Below, one piece after another: positions 28,360 through 37,861 of a DNA stretch of 64,000 nucleotides (position 1 is its first letter; each line of letters opens with the position of its first letter). The stretch spans positions 1,189,302-1,253,301 of the forward strand of contig NC_014774.1 of NCBI RefSeq assembly GCF_000183665.1. The letters are read 5' to 3'. This stretch comes from Candidatus Liberibacter solanacearum CLso-ZC1 (GTDB lineage Bacteria > Pseudomonadota > Alphaproteobacteria > Rhizobiales > Rhizobiaceae). Below the pieces are notes generated by a model that was given only the letters and a program-made list of their open reading frames with translations, did not search any database and was not told the origin of the DNA. A program made the position numbers and the translations under genes.

Positions 28360-29457
28360 TTAATGTCTCTCTTTATCTGCGGTGGCATGGAACTTGCTCC
28401 ATCTTGAGAGTTGGAAAAATTTCTCTATTATCTCAACCGTCTGTGCTATCCTCTGATCAGCAGACAATAAACGAGGTTCAATTCTATCCTCCGCAAAAGG
28501 AGACGTGCCAACCTCAATATCTGGCTTCTTAATGCTTCCACGCTCTAGTGCTTCTAACTTTTGCGAATCAAGACCAAACTTCTCTCCGTTGACTAATGCA
28601 TGCTCCGCTTCAGCTATAGCGGACATGTGAGTCTCAAAAGACTCATTAGTCGTAGGAATAGCATCATTCAAAGTCCGAGACGTCATGAGTTCATTTTTAG
28701 CCCCAGTAGCAATATCACCCTCAGAGGGCGTAGGTTTCATTCCTACAAGTTTTTTGTTTCTTCTGGCGTTCTTGGCATGTAAGCCCCCAAACGCCATTCC
28801 TAAAACAATATCGGTTGCGATCGAAATGCTGTCCATCTCTGAAGCATGTTCGGCGAGTTCATCATATCCATTAGCCTTAAGTATGGCGTAATCGCCCATT
28901 CTATCTAGTTTGCTTAGACCAAGATTAACACCAGCACTTGCTATTGCACTCTTGACAACACTAACCCCAAAACCAGCTGGTATTAATGCACCTGCTCCAG
29001 AAATAACACCTGTCTTCATCCCTCCTTTAGTCGCTGTAGAACTATCCTGCCCCTCATCTCTAGCGTTCTCAAAAGCTCTCCTCCCCTCCGCTAAGGCAAC
29101 GGATAAAAATCCCCCAGCTAAAGCTCCTAGTGGACCTCCTATTGAACCTCCTGCCATAGCTCCTATTCCAAAGGCTGATACAGAATGTAATAAACTATGT
29201 CCTATCTGCCCAATAGCCCCTGTCTCTTCGGGATCAACCGTCAGAGCGTTCTTCTTTAACGGATCAGGTGTGTATTCCCACGGTGTAACTGTAGAAAGAA
29301 TATCTGCTGGTGCTTCTAAAACACCAGAAAAAGAAGCACCAAGTGCGTTGTCCCATATACCAGGTTGCCTCTTCGCTGGCTGTGTCGTTTTATCATTCTT
29401 TATAGACTTCATACGCTTGTTAAAGTCGCTCTCGTTATCCATAAAAAGCATTATCAT
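28360..29457 (-). CDS. Phage internal virion protein with glycine-zipper segment
   Basis: This 365-residue protein has long Gly/Ala-rich stretches near residues 88-130 and 160-190 (IGAMAGGSIGGPLGALAGG), a pattern typical of proteins that insert into the host envelope during podovirus DNA ejection. It starts with an ATGA overlap on the previous gene; a second ATG five codons in is possible. Specific family not recognised. Confidence 0.6.
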   Translation of the reverse strand: MIMLFMDNESDFNKRMKSIKNDKTTQPAKRQPGIWDNALGASFSGVLEAPADILSTVTPWEYTPDPLKKNALTVDPEETGAIGQIGHSLLHSVSAFGIGAMAGGSIGGPLGALAGGFLSVALAEGRRAFENARDEGQDSSTATKGGMKTGVISGAGALIPAGFGVSVVKSAIASAGVNLGLSKLDRMGDYAILKANGYDELAEHASEMDSISIATDIVLGMAFGGLHAKNARRNKKLVGMKPTPSEGDIATGAKNELMTSRTLNDAIPTTNESFETHMSAIAEAEHALVNGEKFGLDSQKLEALERGSIKKPDIEVGTSPFAEDRIEPRLLSADQRIAQTVEIIEKFFQLSRWSKFHATADKERH

Positions 29458-31205
29458 TCCCCCCTATTCATACGGGATGAAACAGCATTCATATACTCTT
29501 CAACACCACTAACCGTTGCAATCTGCAAGCTAGGGACATTTTGGGGTAATTCGTCATAAATGTTAATGACTATAGGGTTCCCCTGTTTGTCTTTCTTATA
29601 AACACCACCAACCGTTAAACTATATTTCCCGTCGCCCTCTGACTGATAACCGTAACTCTCTGGATATCTATCTTTACTTTTATCACCAAAAAGACCAACA
29701 AGTTTATCAGAAGTAAGTCCGTGCAACCTATTCCCAAATTCATAGTGAGACATGCCACGAGGGGGCATAACATAAGAGCCGTTCACAGCGTACGCCGTAT
29801 TACCAAATACAGCTTTGACTGCATCCCTCACAACCTCACCATTTAACGTATAATTGCCTGTCTTATGCATATTACCCATGATATAAAGCTTAATTACTTC
29901 GGCGTCTTGCTTGTAATTTGCGTCCTCCGAGCCTTGATAAAGTTGTCCTATCTCTTTGTTTATTAAATTGTTAAAGAGTTTCTTAACCCCGTTTCCTTTG
30001 GAGCTTTCAAGCTTAAGCTCAATATCGCCTCTGTGTTTCACTCCAGAGATGACTGGGATTGCAGAAGCTCTAGCCTCCGCAGAATCACTCATAGCTAAAC
30101 GACAAATAGATGATGTAACTTTGTCTTTCATACCGTCTACGACACTCTTTATCTTCTCAATATCGCTTTTTGTTACACCCTCCTTAGTCATCTCATCTCT
30201 GAAATAGGAAACAAAATCTTCAGCCCTCTCTCCCTTAATCTTTTCAGATAATTGCCTTTCTTTGTCCGTTCCCATCCCTTTAACAATTACACCATGGTCT
30301 TTTTCCGTTTTTTCATTAGCATCGAAAATAGGAAGAACGGAAGAAGCTAACTGCCCTGCTTCTAAACTCAAATTAGGAGGAACTAATCCTCTGGATCTTT
30401 GCCATCCGTGCGGGTCTTTTGACAGTTCCTTAAGAGACGCAACCCTTTTATCCTGAAGCTCTTTTAAAAAAGCTTGAGCTTTAAACCTATCGTTCAAATC
30501 ATAATCGACTGTGCGACTGTTAACGGTGGATACAAACTCAGCGTACTCTTCGTTAGTCATGGTCTCTACAACTCTAATATAAGGAGCGATATCCTTTTTA
30601 AGCTTAGCTTGAGTGATGATACTTTCAACATCCGCAGGCTGGTAATAACGGGATAAGTTGGATTCAGAAAAAACTTCATCGTAGTCAGAGGAAATATTCC
30701 CCTTGTTTGCCTCAGTCGTACGTAACTTAATAGTTTCAATAACTCGTTTTTTGCCAGATTGTCTTTCAGCATTAGTTTTTCTATTATGCTCATCCAATAG
30801 TGATTTTAAGTCTTCTCTTGAAAGAGAGTCTATGCCTGTATATCCCGTCTTACCATCAAGCTTATGCTCGTCTATTTCTATCGTTCCCCCGTCCGCATTT
30901 TCCGCTATTTGATCTGGAGATAGTCCATCCTTAACTGCTACAGGGCTTCCGTATACTAGGGAACTCAGATTACCTACTATGTCAGGTTCGTTAGACAATA
31001 GCCCTATCGTTTGGGATTTGTGAAGCGTCTTATCTAACGCTTGTTTCTTCTTAACTTTGTCTTCTGGCGTTAAAAGACTTTTATCTATAACATCATACCC
31101 ACGATTGCGTTGAAGCTCTAAGTTTTCATTCGTTGGGCTTAGTCTAATATTAAGAGCCAAAGCTACGGCGGTATCTCCAATATGCTTTTCAGATTCTAAA
31201 CTCAT
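29454..31205 (-). CDS. Phage virion-associated protein, function unknown
   Basis: A 583-residue soluble, helix-rich protein in the internal-virion block. I recognise no domain. The central part is charged and coiled-coil-like, and the C-terminal third has a compact mixed composition (NGSYVMPPRGMSHYEFGNRL). The upstream 390-bp gene ends 24 bp before the ATG and may in fact overlap it (see findings). Confidence 0.65.
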   Translation of the reverse strand: MSLESEKHIGDTAVALALNIRLSPTNENLELQRNRGYDVIDKSLLTPEDKVKKKQALDKTLHKSQTIGLLSNEPDIVGNLSSLVYGSPVAVKDGLSPDQIAENADGGTIEIDEHKLDGKTGYTGIDSLSREDLKSLLDEHNRKTNAERQSGKKRVIETIKLRTTEANKGNISSDYDEVFSESNLSRYYQPADVESIITQAKLKKDIAPYIRVVETMTNEEYAEFVSTVNSRTVDYDLNDRFKAQAFLKELQDKRVASLKELSKDPHGWQRSRGLVPPNLSLEAGQLASSVLPIFDANEKTEKDHGVIVKGMGTDKERQLSEKIKGERAEDFVSYFRDEMTKEGVTKSDIEKIKSVVDGMKDKVTSSICRLAMSDSAEARASAIPVISGVKHRGDIELKLESSKGNGVKKLFNNLINKEIGQLYQGSEDANYKQDAEVIKLYIMGNMHKTGNYTLNGEVVRDAVKAVFGNTAYAVNGSYVMPPRGMSHYEFGNRLHGLTSDKLVGLFGDKSKDRYPESYGYQSEGDGKYSLTVGGVYKKDKQGNPIVINIYDELPQNVPSLQIATVSGVEEYMNAVSSRMNRGE

Positions 31206-31228
31206 GACGAGTAAGCCTCGTGCCGTCC

Positions 31229-31618
31229 CTAGCTGTAGCTTCTGTCAAGACTTCGCTTGTTTGAATTTCTGAGATAATTTCTTGTTTCTCTGTCAGGTAC
31301 ACCGATTATCTCTTTATCTCTCTTGTAGTATTGATCTTGAGCGTATTTATGCGACAGGGCTTGCACGTCAACTCCTGTAGGCAGGCTTGTCATATATCGG
31401 GCAAAGTCAGCGTGATCATCCGCAGAATGCAATGCATCCTGAGTTAGTGCTTGAGCCTTAATATGTTCGGATCTACGCTCTTGATAAAGTTGGTTAAGAC
31501 TATCCAAGCCTTGTGCTACCGTCTTTAAACCACCTAGGGGATCAACCGCATCCCTAACCGCATCTTGGTTAGGAGCAAGAGGCTCACTAGCCGTTTGTTT
31601 TAGATCAAGATTTGCCAT
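31229..31618 (-). CDS. Small phage protein of the virion block
   Basis: A 129-residue Gln/Asp/Ala-rich helical protein that starts two bases from the stop of the preceding gene. Its last 20 residues are Arg/Asn/Ser-rich and unlike the rest. In the next frame the same DNA reads KQEIISEIQTSEVLTEATAR, which looks more like a natural helix, so the end of the gene may be frameshifted. Function unknown. Confidence 0.55.
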   Translation of the reverse strand: MANLDLKQTASEPLAPNQDAVRDAVDPLGGLKTVAQGLDSLNQLYQERRSEHIKAQALTQDALHSADDHADFARYMTSLPTGVDVQALSHKYAQDQYYKRDKEIIGVPDRETRNYLRNSNKRSLDRSYS

Positions 31619-32065
31619 TTATTTATCCTTAAACAAGTCTTTTGCTAGCGTCAGTCCATGTCCACCCGAGGATACGATCCCTGAAACCTTACTGTTGGTA
31701 GCGTTTTGTTTCAGCCACTGTTGTTCCTTTAAAAATCTCTGAACCGTGGAAAAACGGGTGCTTTGGGCTTTCTCTACTTCTCTTTCCGTATCCGCATAGC
31801 GTTGTCCAATCCACAGATCAGCAGAGATCCCTGAAAGTCCTGACATCTCCGCTTTCATTTGAAATAGCCCTGCATCTAACAAACCCTCTTTGCGAAGTCT
31901 CTCGGCTCTCTCAGAATGCAAAATATCCGCACGTCTAGAATTCTCTTCGGCAAGGGAGGCACGATACCGATTGCTTTTAGACGTTGATGTCGCAGTTGAC
32001 ATATCTGAAACTACATTAGTAACAAATTTACCAATCGCTAAACCTTTAGAAACATAATCAACCAT
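31619..32065 (-). CDS. Phage internal virion protein (T7 gp14-like position)
   Basis: A 148-residue protein with a Gly/Ala/Val-rich N-terminus and a charged central helix (SLAEENSRRADILHSERAER), followed by a flexible Gly/Ser tail. Size, composition and position resemble small internal core proteins of podoviruses such as T7 gp14. Similarity is of type only; no motif proves it. Confidence 0.6.
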   Translation of the reverse strand: MVDYVSKGLAIGKFVTNVVSDMSTATSTSKSNRYRASLAEENSRRADILHSERAERLRKEGLLDAGLFQMKAEMSGLSGISADLWIGQRYADTEREVEKAQSTRFSTVQRFLKEQQWLKQNATNSKVSGIVSSGGHGLTLAKDLFKDK

Positions 32066-32067
32066 AT

Positions 32068-33168
32068 CTAATCCTCCACGGTGAAATGCGTCGTAACGGA
32101 GGTAAGATGAAAATGAGAACTCTCGCCTTTATGCTTGATAACTAACTCAGGAAGATGCTGTGCATCACTGTATATCGGGAATGTAAACTCTCCCGTTTTC
32201 GGAGAACCTCTCAACTCCTCTATAGGATGCATCTCTTCCCCATAAACCCCAACCTCAATATCACTCGTATTGATGACTTTGATTGATCCCTTGAATATAC
32301 GAACTTTCTTCCCACTAAAGTTGTTGAACGCATCCCCAGTATCAATGGGAGGAAGTCGAACAATACAATCATAACCGTACGACGTTCCCTCATGGGCTAA
32401 AGGCTTCTCACCTTGCTTCAATAGCCTCTGAACTAACTTGCCGTCTTTTCTGGAAGTTGCATAAACACGAACATCAGCGTCATCATCATCAGAGGTTAAA
32501 TAATCCTCCCGTTCCACTGGTTCTTGCTTGTAATGTTGATCAATGACTTCTGGGATAACCTTTTCCTGCGGGCTAGGGACAGGAGGAGTTATCGGCTTTA
32601 GAACTTTTGTAGGGTCTGCCTCAATACGTGGTTTACTATATTTCTCAGGGACGTGTTTAACCTCATGGAGTTTCTCAAAACGCTTGAGCAAATCTTCAGA
32701 AAGAATATCAGTGTCATCAACTTCAGATTTCCTATCATCAAGAGCTTTCTTGATTTTAGATCCTAACTCCTTTTCTTTAGCCTTGAGTTCTTCTTCTCTA
32801 GCTCCTATTACCTCTTCTTGATCCCCTGATCCGTCCGACTTCTTCTTTAATCCAGCTATAGTAGCTTTCAAAGAAGTTATATCGTTTAGTAAGGACGTTT
32901 CTTTCGCTCGGGCTTGATCTTCTTCTATCCTTTGTATAGCGGACTGTTCTTCAGATGCATACAAAGCGTATCTATGACCCCTATACACTTCCAACTCGGA
33001 ATCTACTTCATTTAAAGAAAGCTTCTGTTCTTCCCAAAATGCCTCTTCCAATTGCTCACGGGATAACTTTAATTCCTCCCACGCCCTCAGAAAGGAATAA
33101 ATGCGACCGTATCCCGAATCATAGGCAAAAACCGCTTGCCACTTAAAATGAAGGATAGCGATTCCCAC
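32068..33168 (-). CDS. C-terminal part of a large virion protein (frameshifted from 33087-35570)
   Basis: This frame has no ATG in its first 300 codons and would have to start at a GTG within the preceding gene, with no ribosome-binding site. Its beginning reads naturally as a continuation of that protein: restoring one T in the T5 run (forward A5 at 33127-33131) gives SGKRFFAYDSGYGRIYSFLR. The segment has a Lys/Glu coiled coil, a Pro-rich linker, and a beta-rich C-terminal domain of about 120 residues. The intact product would be about 1167 residues. Confidence 0.65.
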   Translation of the reverse strand: MGIAILHFKWQAVFAYDSGYGRIYSFLRAWEELKLSREQLEEAFWEEQKLSLNEVDSELEVYRGHRYALYASEEQSAIQRIEEDQARAKETSLLNDITSLKATIAGLKKKSDGSGDQEEVIGAREEELKAKEKELGSKIKKALDDRKSEVDDTDILSEDLLKRFEKLHEVKHVPEKYSKPRIEADPTKVLKPITPPVPSPQEKVIPEVIDQHYKQEPVEREDYLTSDDDDADVRVYATSRKDGKLVQRLLKQGEKPLAHEGTSYGYDCIVRLPPIDTGDAFNNFSGKKVRIFKGSIKVINTSDIEVGVYGEEMHPIEELRGSPKTGEFTFPIYSDAQHLPELVIKHKGESSHFHLTSVTTHFTVED

Positions 33169-35570
33169 TTATCTTTAGGGGATAATTCCATCCCTTCCCA
33201 CGCATCCGTTATCTCTTTCCACTTTTCCTGATCCACTACCTCATCCATTGTGAGATTATCAAGAACAGTTAAATCACCATCAAAAAGCAGCTCAGGAGTA
33301 GAAACAGCTTTAGTAGAGAATAGCTCATAAATGAGATTGAATTTCTTCGATATCTCTTCCTTAGATAGCTTAGACCAACGTTCTCGGTCTCTCTTGCTCC
33401 GTGCCTCCTGTCTTGCGATATTCGCTTTTACATCTCTTCTATATTGTGCATTGATTATTTTATCGATTTCTTCTTGTGCTTCCTTATCCGATTTCTTCTC
33501 CGCTTTCTTCTCCGATTTCTTCTCTGCTTTTTGTGCGGGCGTCAGAGGAGTAAAATTAGCCTCTTCAACAAGAACAGGAGTCTTCTCCGCTTGTGCTGAT
33601 AACTCGCCCATAGGCGTAGAAGAAGTCGGATATGAATTGTGATAAACATCTTCGCTAACGTTAGTTTCTGTTTCTTCCTTAGCTTGTTTTTCTGTTTCTG
33701 GTGCTTGACCCTCTATGCCATCTTGTAGTGGTTCTTGGATTTTAGAAAATACAATCGGTGCAGTCGGTGCGGATGGAAGAGCTAAACCTAAATCTTCCTC
33801 TTGCGTTTCTTGCAAAGCGGGTTCTTGGGGGTTGACCTCTTCAGCTTTTAATCTTGCCTCTTCAGCTACTCTTGCTTCTTCTTCTTCAGCTACTCTTGCT
33901 TCTTCTTCTTCAGCTTTTAATCTTGCTTCTTCAGCTATTCTTGCTTCTTCTTCGGCTACTCTTGCTTCTTCGGCTACTCTTGCCTCTTCAGCTTCTTTTC
34001 TAGCTTTTTCTTCTTTAGCTTTTAATCTTGCTTCTTCTTTTAATCTTGTTTCTTCTTCAGCTTTTAATCTTGCTTCTTCAGCTTTGTCTCTCTCCCTCGC
34101 ATCAAGTGTTTGTATCTTACCCTCTGTTTCTTCTATTAAAGTACTAATACCATCTGATATTTGCTTATTGGCAACAAAATAAGGCTCAGTGGCTTTTAAA
34201 CCCATCCTGTAAAAATCATCTTCCCCTAAATCGGCAAGATGCATCGCTTTATGGATTTCATCTCCGTGAGCGTTGATTTGATCTTTAAGAGATTTTCCAA
34301 AATCTTTCCAATTACTTAAATTTTTGTACTTATTAACCGCCGTTTTAAATTGCCTCCACTTTTCTTCAAGTGTACTAGGAGCAAGCAATGCAAATTTATA
34401 GGGGACTTGTCCCGCAATTCTCGTCGCTTCCCTCTGATGAGCTTCAACCTGAAACCGCAACTTCCGAGCAAGGGCAAACTCTTTGTTCTTTATGTGTTTT
34501 TCATAGATCTTATATAAGTCTTTACTACGTGCTAAATGCTTTGTCGCCTTATTATTCGCTTCTACAAAGCTATCAAAGGTTTCCTGTTCATTTCTTTCGG
34601 CTTGTTGCTTATAAGCGGTCGCAAAAACCTCATTATGCAGGAGTTCAGGATCACGAAACACACCGTAAAAATCAACAATAGATGCCTGAATATCTAGAGT
34701 TAGAACATGCGGAAGATCCGCTTGTTTGCTTCTTAATACGTCAAGTAACTCTTTAAATTTGGAATCAAACTCTGCCCTTTTCTCTAACGCCCTTTCTGCA
34801 TCCTCAACCCCAGAAACAGCATTGTTCTTAACCGATTCTTTTGCCTTGTTAAAAGCTTCCTCATGTTCTCTTTTAAGACTCTTAAGAGCTTCAACCTCCT
34901 TACGTCGTTCATCCACAAACTCTTGATGCTCGGGTGCAACCTTGCTATCAAGAAAGTCAATCGCAGCTTTAAGATCAGTTCTAAGGGCTTGTGCCTCTTC
35001 CCCATATCCTACTACTTTATCGTAAAGCGAATTTAACGTTTTCTTCTTCTCGGCAAGGTCGGCTTGTGTAGTAGCCATGTCGGCTTTATAGTCATCATGA
35101 AGTTTTGCCCTCCACCCAATCCGCTCTTGCGATACTCTGTCAATTACATCCTTGATACCCTTGATTATCTCAGGATCATTCTTCTGCGAATTAACAGACA
35201 ACTCAATCCCTGCAACCTTAATATATGCCTGTGAAAGATGCTCTAAAGCGTCTTTTAGCTCTTCAGCGGTCATTGCTTCTTTATCTCGTAGTGCCTGAGA
35301 CTTTTGCGTGTCCTCTCTTGCCTGATCCAGAATGTTATTCAAATCCTCTTGGACATTGGCATTTTCCGTTGACTCTTTTAATTCTTCCTCTCTTTTTGCT
35401 CGGTCGTCTTCCTCCGCACTAGCATCAAACAACATTGTGACCATCGTTGCCGTCCATGCTGCCACAGTAGCCGAAGCAGGAGCCCCGAATCCAGTTGCGA
35501 CCATAGCTCCAGTAACAGCAGAACCTACTACCGCTACCGTCCATTTAGCAACATCTAGCCAAAAACCCAT
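33087..35570 (-). CDS. Large phage virion protein with AEEARLK coiled coil
   Basis: An 827-residue protein with a hydrophobic, Ala/Gly-rich N-terminus (about 10-45), long coiled coils, and a repeat region near residues 500-580 of AEEARLK/VAEEE units like those in the lipoprotein at 24231-25140. A frameshift after KDKWESLSFILSGKRF leads to a stop at 33087, while the next frame continues the protein. Probable internal virion or tail-associated structural protein. It overlaps the tail-tube B gene's stop at 35570. Confidence 0.65.
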   Translation of the reverse strand: MGFWLDVAKWTVAVVGSAVTGAMVATGFGAPASATVAAWTATMVTMLFDASAEEDDRAKREEELKESTENANVQEDLNNILDQAREDTQKSQALRDKEAMTAEELKDALEHLSQAYIKVAGIELSVNSQKNDPEIIKGIKDVIDRVSQERIGWRAKLHDDYKADMATTQADLAEKKKTLNSLYDKVVGYGEEAQALRTDLKAAIDFLDSKVAPEHQEFVDERRKEVEALKSLKREHEEAFNKAKESVKNNAVSGVEDAERALEKRAEFDSKFKELLDVLRSKQADLPHVLTLDIQASIVDFYGVFRDPELLHNEVFATAYKQQAERNEQETFDSFVEANNKATKHLARSKDLYKIYEKHIKNKEFALARKLRFQVEAHQREATRIAGQVPYKFALLAPSTLEEKWRQFKTAVNKYKNLSNWKDFGKSLKDQINAHGDEIHKAMHLADLGEDDFYRMGLKATEPYFVANKQISDGISTLIEETEGKIQTLDARERDKAEEARLKAEEETRLKEEARLKAKEEKARKEAEEARVAEEARVAEEEARIAEEARLKAEEEEARVAEEEEARVAEEARLKAEEVNPQEPALQETQEEDLGLALPSAPTAPIVFSKIQEPLQDGIEGQAPETEKQAKEETETNVSEDVYHNSYPTSSTPMGELSAQAEKTPVLVEEANFTPLTPAQKAEKKSEKKAEKKSDKEAQEEIDKIINAQYRRDVKANIARQEARSKRDRERWSKLSKEEISKKFNLIYELFSTKAVSTPELLFDGDLTVLDNLTMDEVVDQEKWKEITDAWEGMELSPKDKWESLSFILSGKRFLPMIRDTVAFIPF
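33834..34080. repeat. AEEARLK/VAEEE-encoding repeat array in virion gene
   Basis: Read leftward, the region contains tandem GAAGCAAGATTAAAAGCT and GAAGCAAGAGTAGCCGAA units. They are near-identical at DNA level to the array at 24394-24660. Shared arrays in opposite orientation about 9 kb apart are a potential site for inversion or gene conversion. Confidence 0.75.
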
Positions 35571-37336
35571 TAGTTCGTCCTTTCCATCAAACCATCACCG
35601 TGTAAAGCAAGCGGATTAAAAGCTCCAAGCCTCTCTAATCCTATCGAACTAACACCATCTTCATTCATTCTTCTCAGCAACAACCAAACCGTCGTTTCCC
35701 CTTGATCCAAACAAAGACAAGAACTTAAAGACATAATCTTAACCCCTCGACCACCTAGCTTATGAACGTGCCACGATCCTTTCTCTTTGGAATTGGCATG
35801 GAGACTACAGCCCAATAGTTCACCCTTGTTATTCAACACCCACAAAAGAGAATACGGATCTTCCTGATAGGCAAGTTGGCGTATGCGATAATCCAGCAGA
35901 TGATCGACGTTTTGGGTCAGCTCTAAAAATTGAAAACCTTGCTCACTCGCACCGCCTATAATCTGAATCCTCCTACCCGCCCCTTGAACAAAAATTAGTT
36001 CATCGCCAATACTCAAAGGCGGAGCTTCATAAACACCAATCCCTGCTAATCGTCTTGAAACCAGATTAAAACCTCTCTCAAAATCAAGAATAACAATCCA
36101 TAGTGAGGTGTCAGTCCCAATAACAAGACCCTTTTCCATCGGTCTAAACCAACGAATGGCAGACATCGTATCATCCGTTATTGCAACAGATAACGACTTG
36201 CGATAATCAACATTGCCCTCAATTGTGTCAGGACTAAAATCAGTAAATGTATTATAACCAGAGAAATAAACAGCTTGAGGATCAAACTTTGACCCAGAAA
36301 AACACAGCCTATTGTTATAAAAAGATACATGAGACGGATAACCTTCACGTTCTCCCCAAGCACTCATATTCCAATACAAAGTACTGTTACTGTCTGTAAC
36401 GCAAAAACCCTCGTGAAGCATGACTTCAACTGTCTTTGCTCCTGTACAGTTGACTATCTCTCCCCAAACATAATAAGGTGTCCTGTATTGTCCGCCCGTG
36501 CCAAGTGTGCTTTTGCCGTCTTTATCAACGCTTAATGCTTGCGAAGAGGCTATGACTTTCCATGTAACACCACCATCTCGGATATAAGTGTCTCTTCTAT
36601 TATCTTCAAACTCCTTACCTGAGATTCCCTCAGTAATGCACCGATAAACTTTCCCGTACATCTGCATAAAGGCGTTCTCAGGATATAAGGTGTTTGCTGT
36701 CCAATCCTTTGGAAGCCACCCAAGACGAAGCATCCGTCCAACATCTTTTGTCTTAAAGATGGGCAATGTGGAGGTAACAGTAATCTTCCCTTTGCGAGTA
36801 GCAGAGAGGGTTACTCTCAGTTTCGCATCATGCTTTTTCCCGCCAACTTCACGCAGTCCTAACCATGGCGGGGGAGCAAACACCATCTTCTCAAAAATAA
36901 CCCCTGCTTCCGTAAACTCTATCTTATACGGTGAATGCTTAGGATGAACTAAAACTATAAGAGTACCCATGCGGGCAACATCAAGCTGCTCAGCCTCACG
37001 GAAACTATAAGGCGTATCATAAAAACGAATAAACTGTGGTGGTTTTATTCCAGTAACCTCCACATACACCATCTTCTTCTCGCCAAAGATGAACAGTACA
37101 GCATCATCACCACCTAAAGCAAAGGAAAGTATCCGACTTGCTTTCGGTGGAAGATCAATATGTTCATAGCGATACAACGGAGGTCTGCGTACCAATGATC
37201 CATCTTGTAAAGGAATCATGTTAAAACATTGCGATAAACCTTGAGAATGTAGTTCAAGATCACTACGAGACTGCATAATCTGAGGAGAAACTTCACCGCC
37301 TGCAAATGATCGCTTGGTATAGGCACCTTTAGGCAT
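35570..37336 (-). CDS. Tail tubular protein B (T7 gp12-like nozzle)
   Basis: From the ATG at 37336, placed after GAGAGGG, the protein has 588 residues. It has the typical podovirus nozzle pattern: an N-terminus near SFAGGEVSPQIMQSRSDLE, then NMIPLQDGSLVRRP, WGEREGYPSHVSFYNNRLCFSG, and a repeat-rich beta structure. This protein closes the tail tube and binds tail fibres. It directly follows tail tube A as in T7-like phages. Frames extend upstream to 37381 but overlap the previous gene. Confidence 0.85.
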   Translation of the reverse strand: MPKGAYTKRSFAGGEVSPQIMQSRSDLELHSQGLSQCFNMIPLQDGSLVRRPPLYRYEHIDLPPKASRILSFALGGDDAVLFIFGEKKMVYVEVTGIKPPQFIRFYDTPYSFREAEQLDVARMGTLIVLVHPKHSPYKIEFTEAGVIFEKMVFAPPPWLGLREVGGKKHDAKLRVTLSATRKGKITVTSTLPIFKTKDVGRMLRLGWLPKDWTANTLYPENAFMQMYGKVYRCITEGISGKEFEDNRRDTYIRDGGVTWKVIASSQALSVDKDGKSTLGTGGQYRTPYYVWGEIVNCTGAKTVEVMLHEGFCVTDSNSTLYWNMSAWGEREGYPSHVSFYNNRLCFSGSKFDPQAVYFSGYNTFTDFSPDTIEGNVDYRKSLSVAITDDTMSAIRWFRPMEKGLVIGTDTSLWIVILDFERGFNLVSRRLAGIGVYEAPPLSIGDELIFVQGAGRRIQIIGGASEQGFQFLELTQNVDHLLDYRIRQLAYQEDPYSLLWVLNNKGELLGCSLHANSKEKGSWHVHKLGGRGVKIMSLSSCLCLDQGETTVWLLLRRMNEDGVSSIGLERLGAFNPLALHGDGLMERTN

Positions 37337-37337
37337 G

Positions 37338-37856
37338 TTAATATTCCCTCTCTTCAACAATCTCAATCCCGTCCATGTCAATAGCTGATTTCTTCAATTC
37401 TTCAGATTCCCCCTTAAGACGCAAAGTTAATTGACTATCTGCTGTCAGCGTTGGACAAAGTTCACTCGCCAACTTTAAGGAAAGTGTCTCTTGATAGAGA
37501 GGATCACAATCTGCTAACGAAACCTCCTCAATATACTTAATAGAAAGCGGGATAGACTTATTATCGTGGACAACAATACAATCCCCATCTAATATCCCAT
37601 CCCTGTCTATCTTTAAAACTTTAAGACATTTCTTAGGGAGAGGATAACGAACCCTCCCTTGATCTTCAGAGACTAAAGAAGACAAAAAAGAAGACTTCGT
37701 CGCAAAACCCCACGCAAATGAACGCAGTAAACTACGGTGAATAGGGGAGAGTAAAAACTTGCAATATTTAGCTTTTATACTTCCCTCATCCAGCTTCGCT
37801 ATCGGGCGTTGCCCTAACTTCAACAACGCCCAATTACAGATCTCACACTCAGTCAT
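37338..37856 (-). CDS. Tail tubular protein A (T7 gp11-like gatekeeper)
   Basis: A 172-residue protein with the gp11 signature: ALLKLGQRPIAKLDE near the N-terminus and LLRSFAWGFATKSSFL following, then YPLPKKCLKVLKI. It forms a ring below the portal. It lies between capsid and tail tube B, as expected, and its stop is two bases from the next start. Confidence 0.88.
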   Translation of the reverse strand: MTECEICNWALLKLGQRPIAKLDEGSIKAKYCKFLLSPIHRSLLRSFAWGFATKSSFLSSLVSEDQGRVRYPLPKKCLKVLKIDRDGILDGDCIVVHDNKSIPLSIKYIEEVSLADCDPLYQETLSLKLASELCPTLTADSQLTLRLKGESEELKKSAIDMDGIEIVEEREY

Positions 37857-37861
37857 CTAGG

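Noticed and set aside
33715..34182. Rightward Ser/Ala/Asn-rich frame
   Set aside because: It is the antisense of the coiled-coil part of the virion gene.
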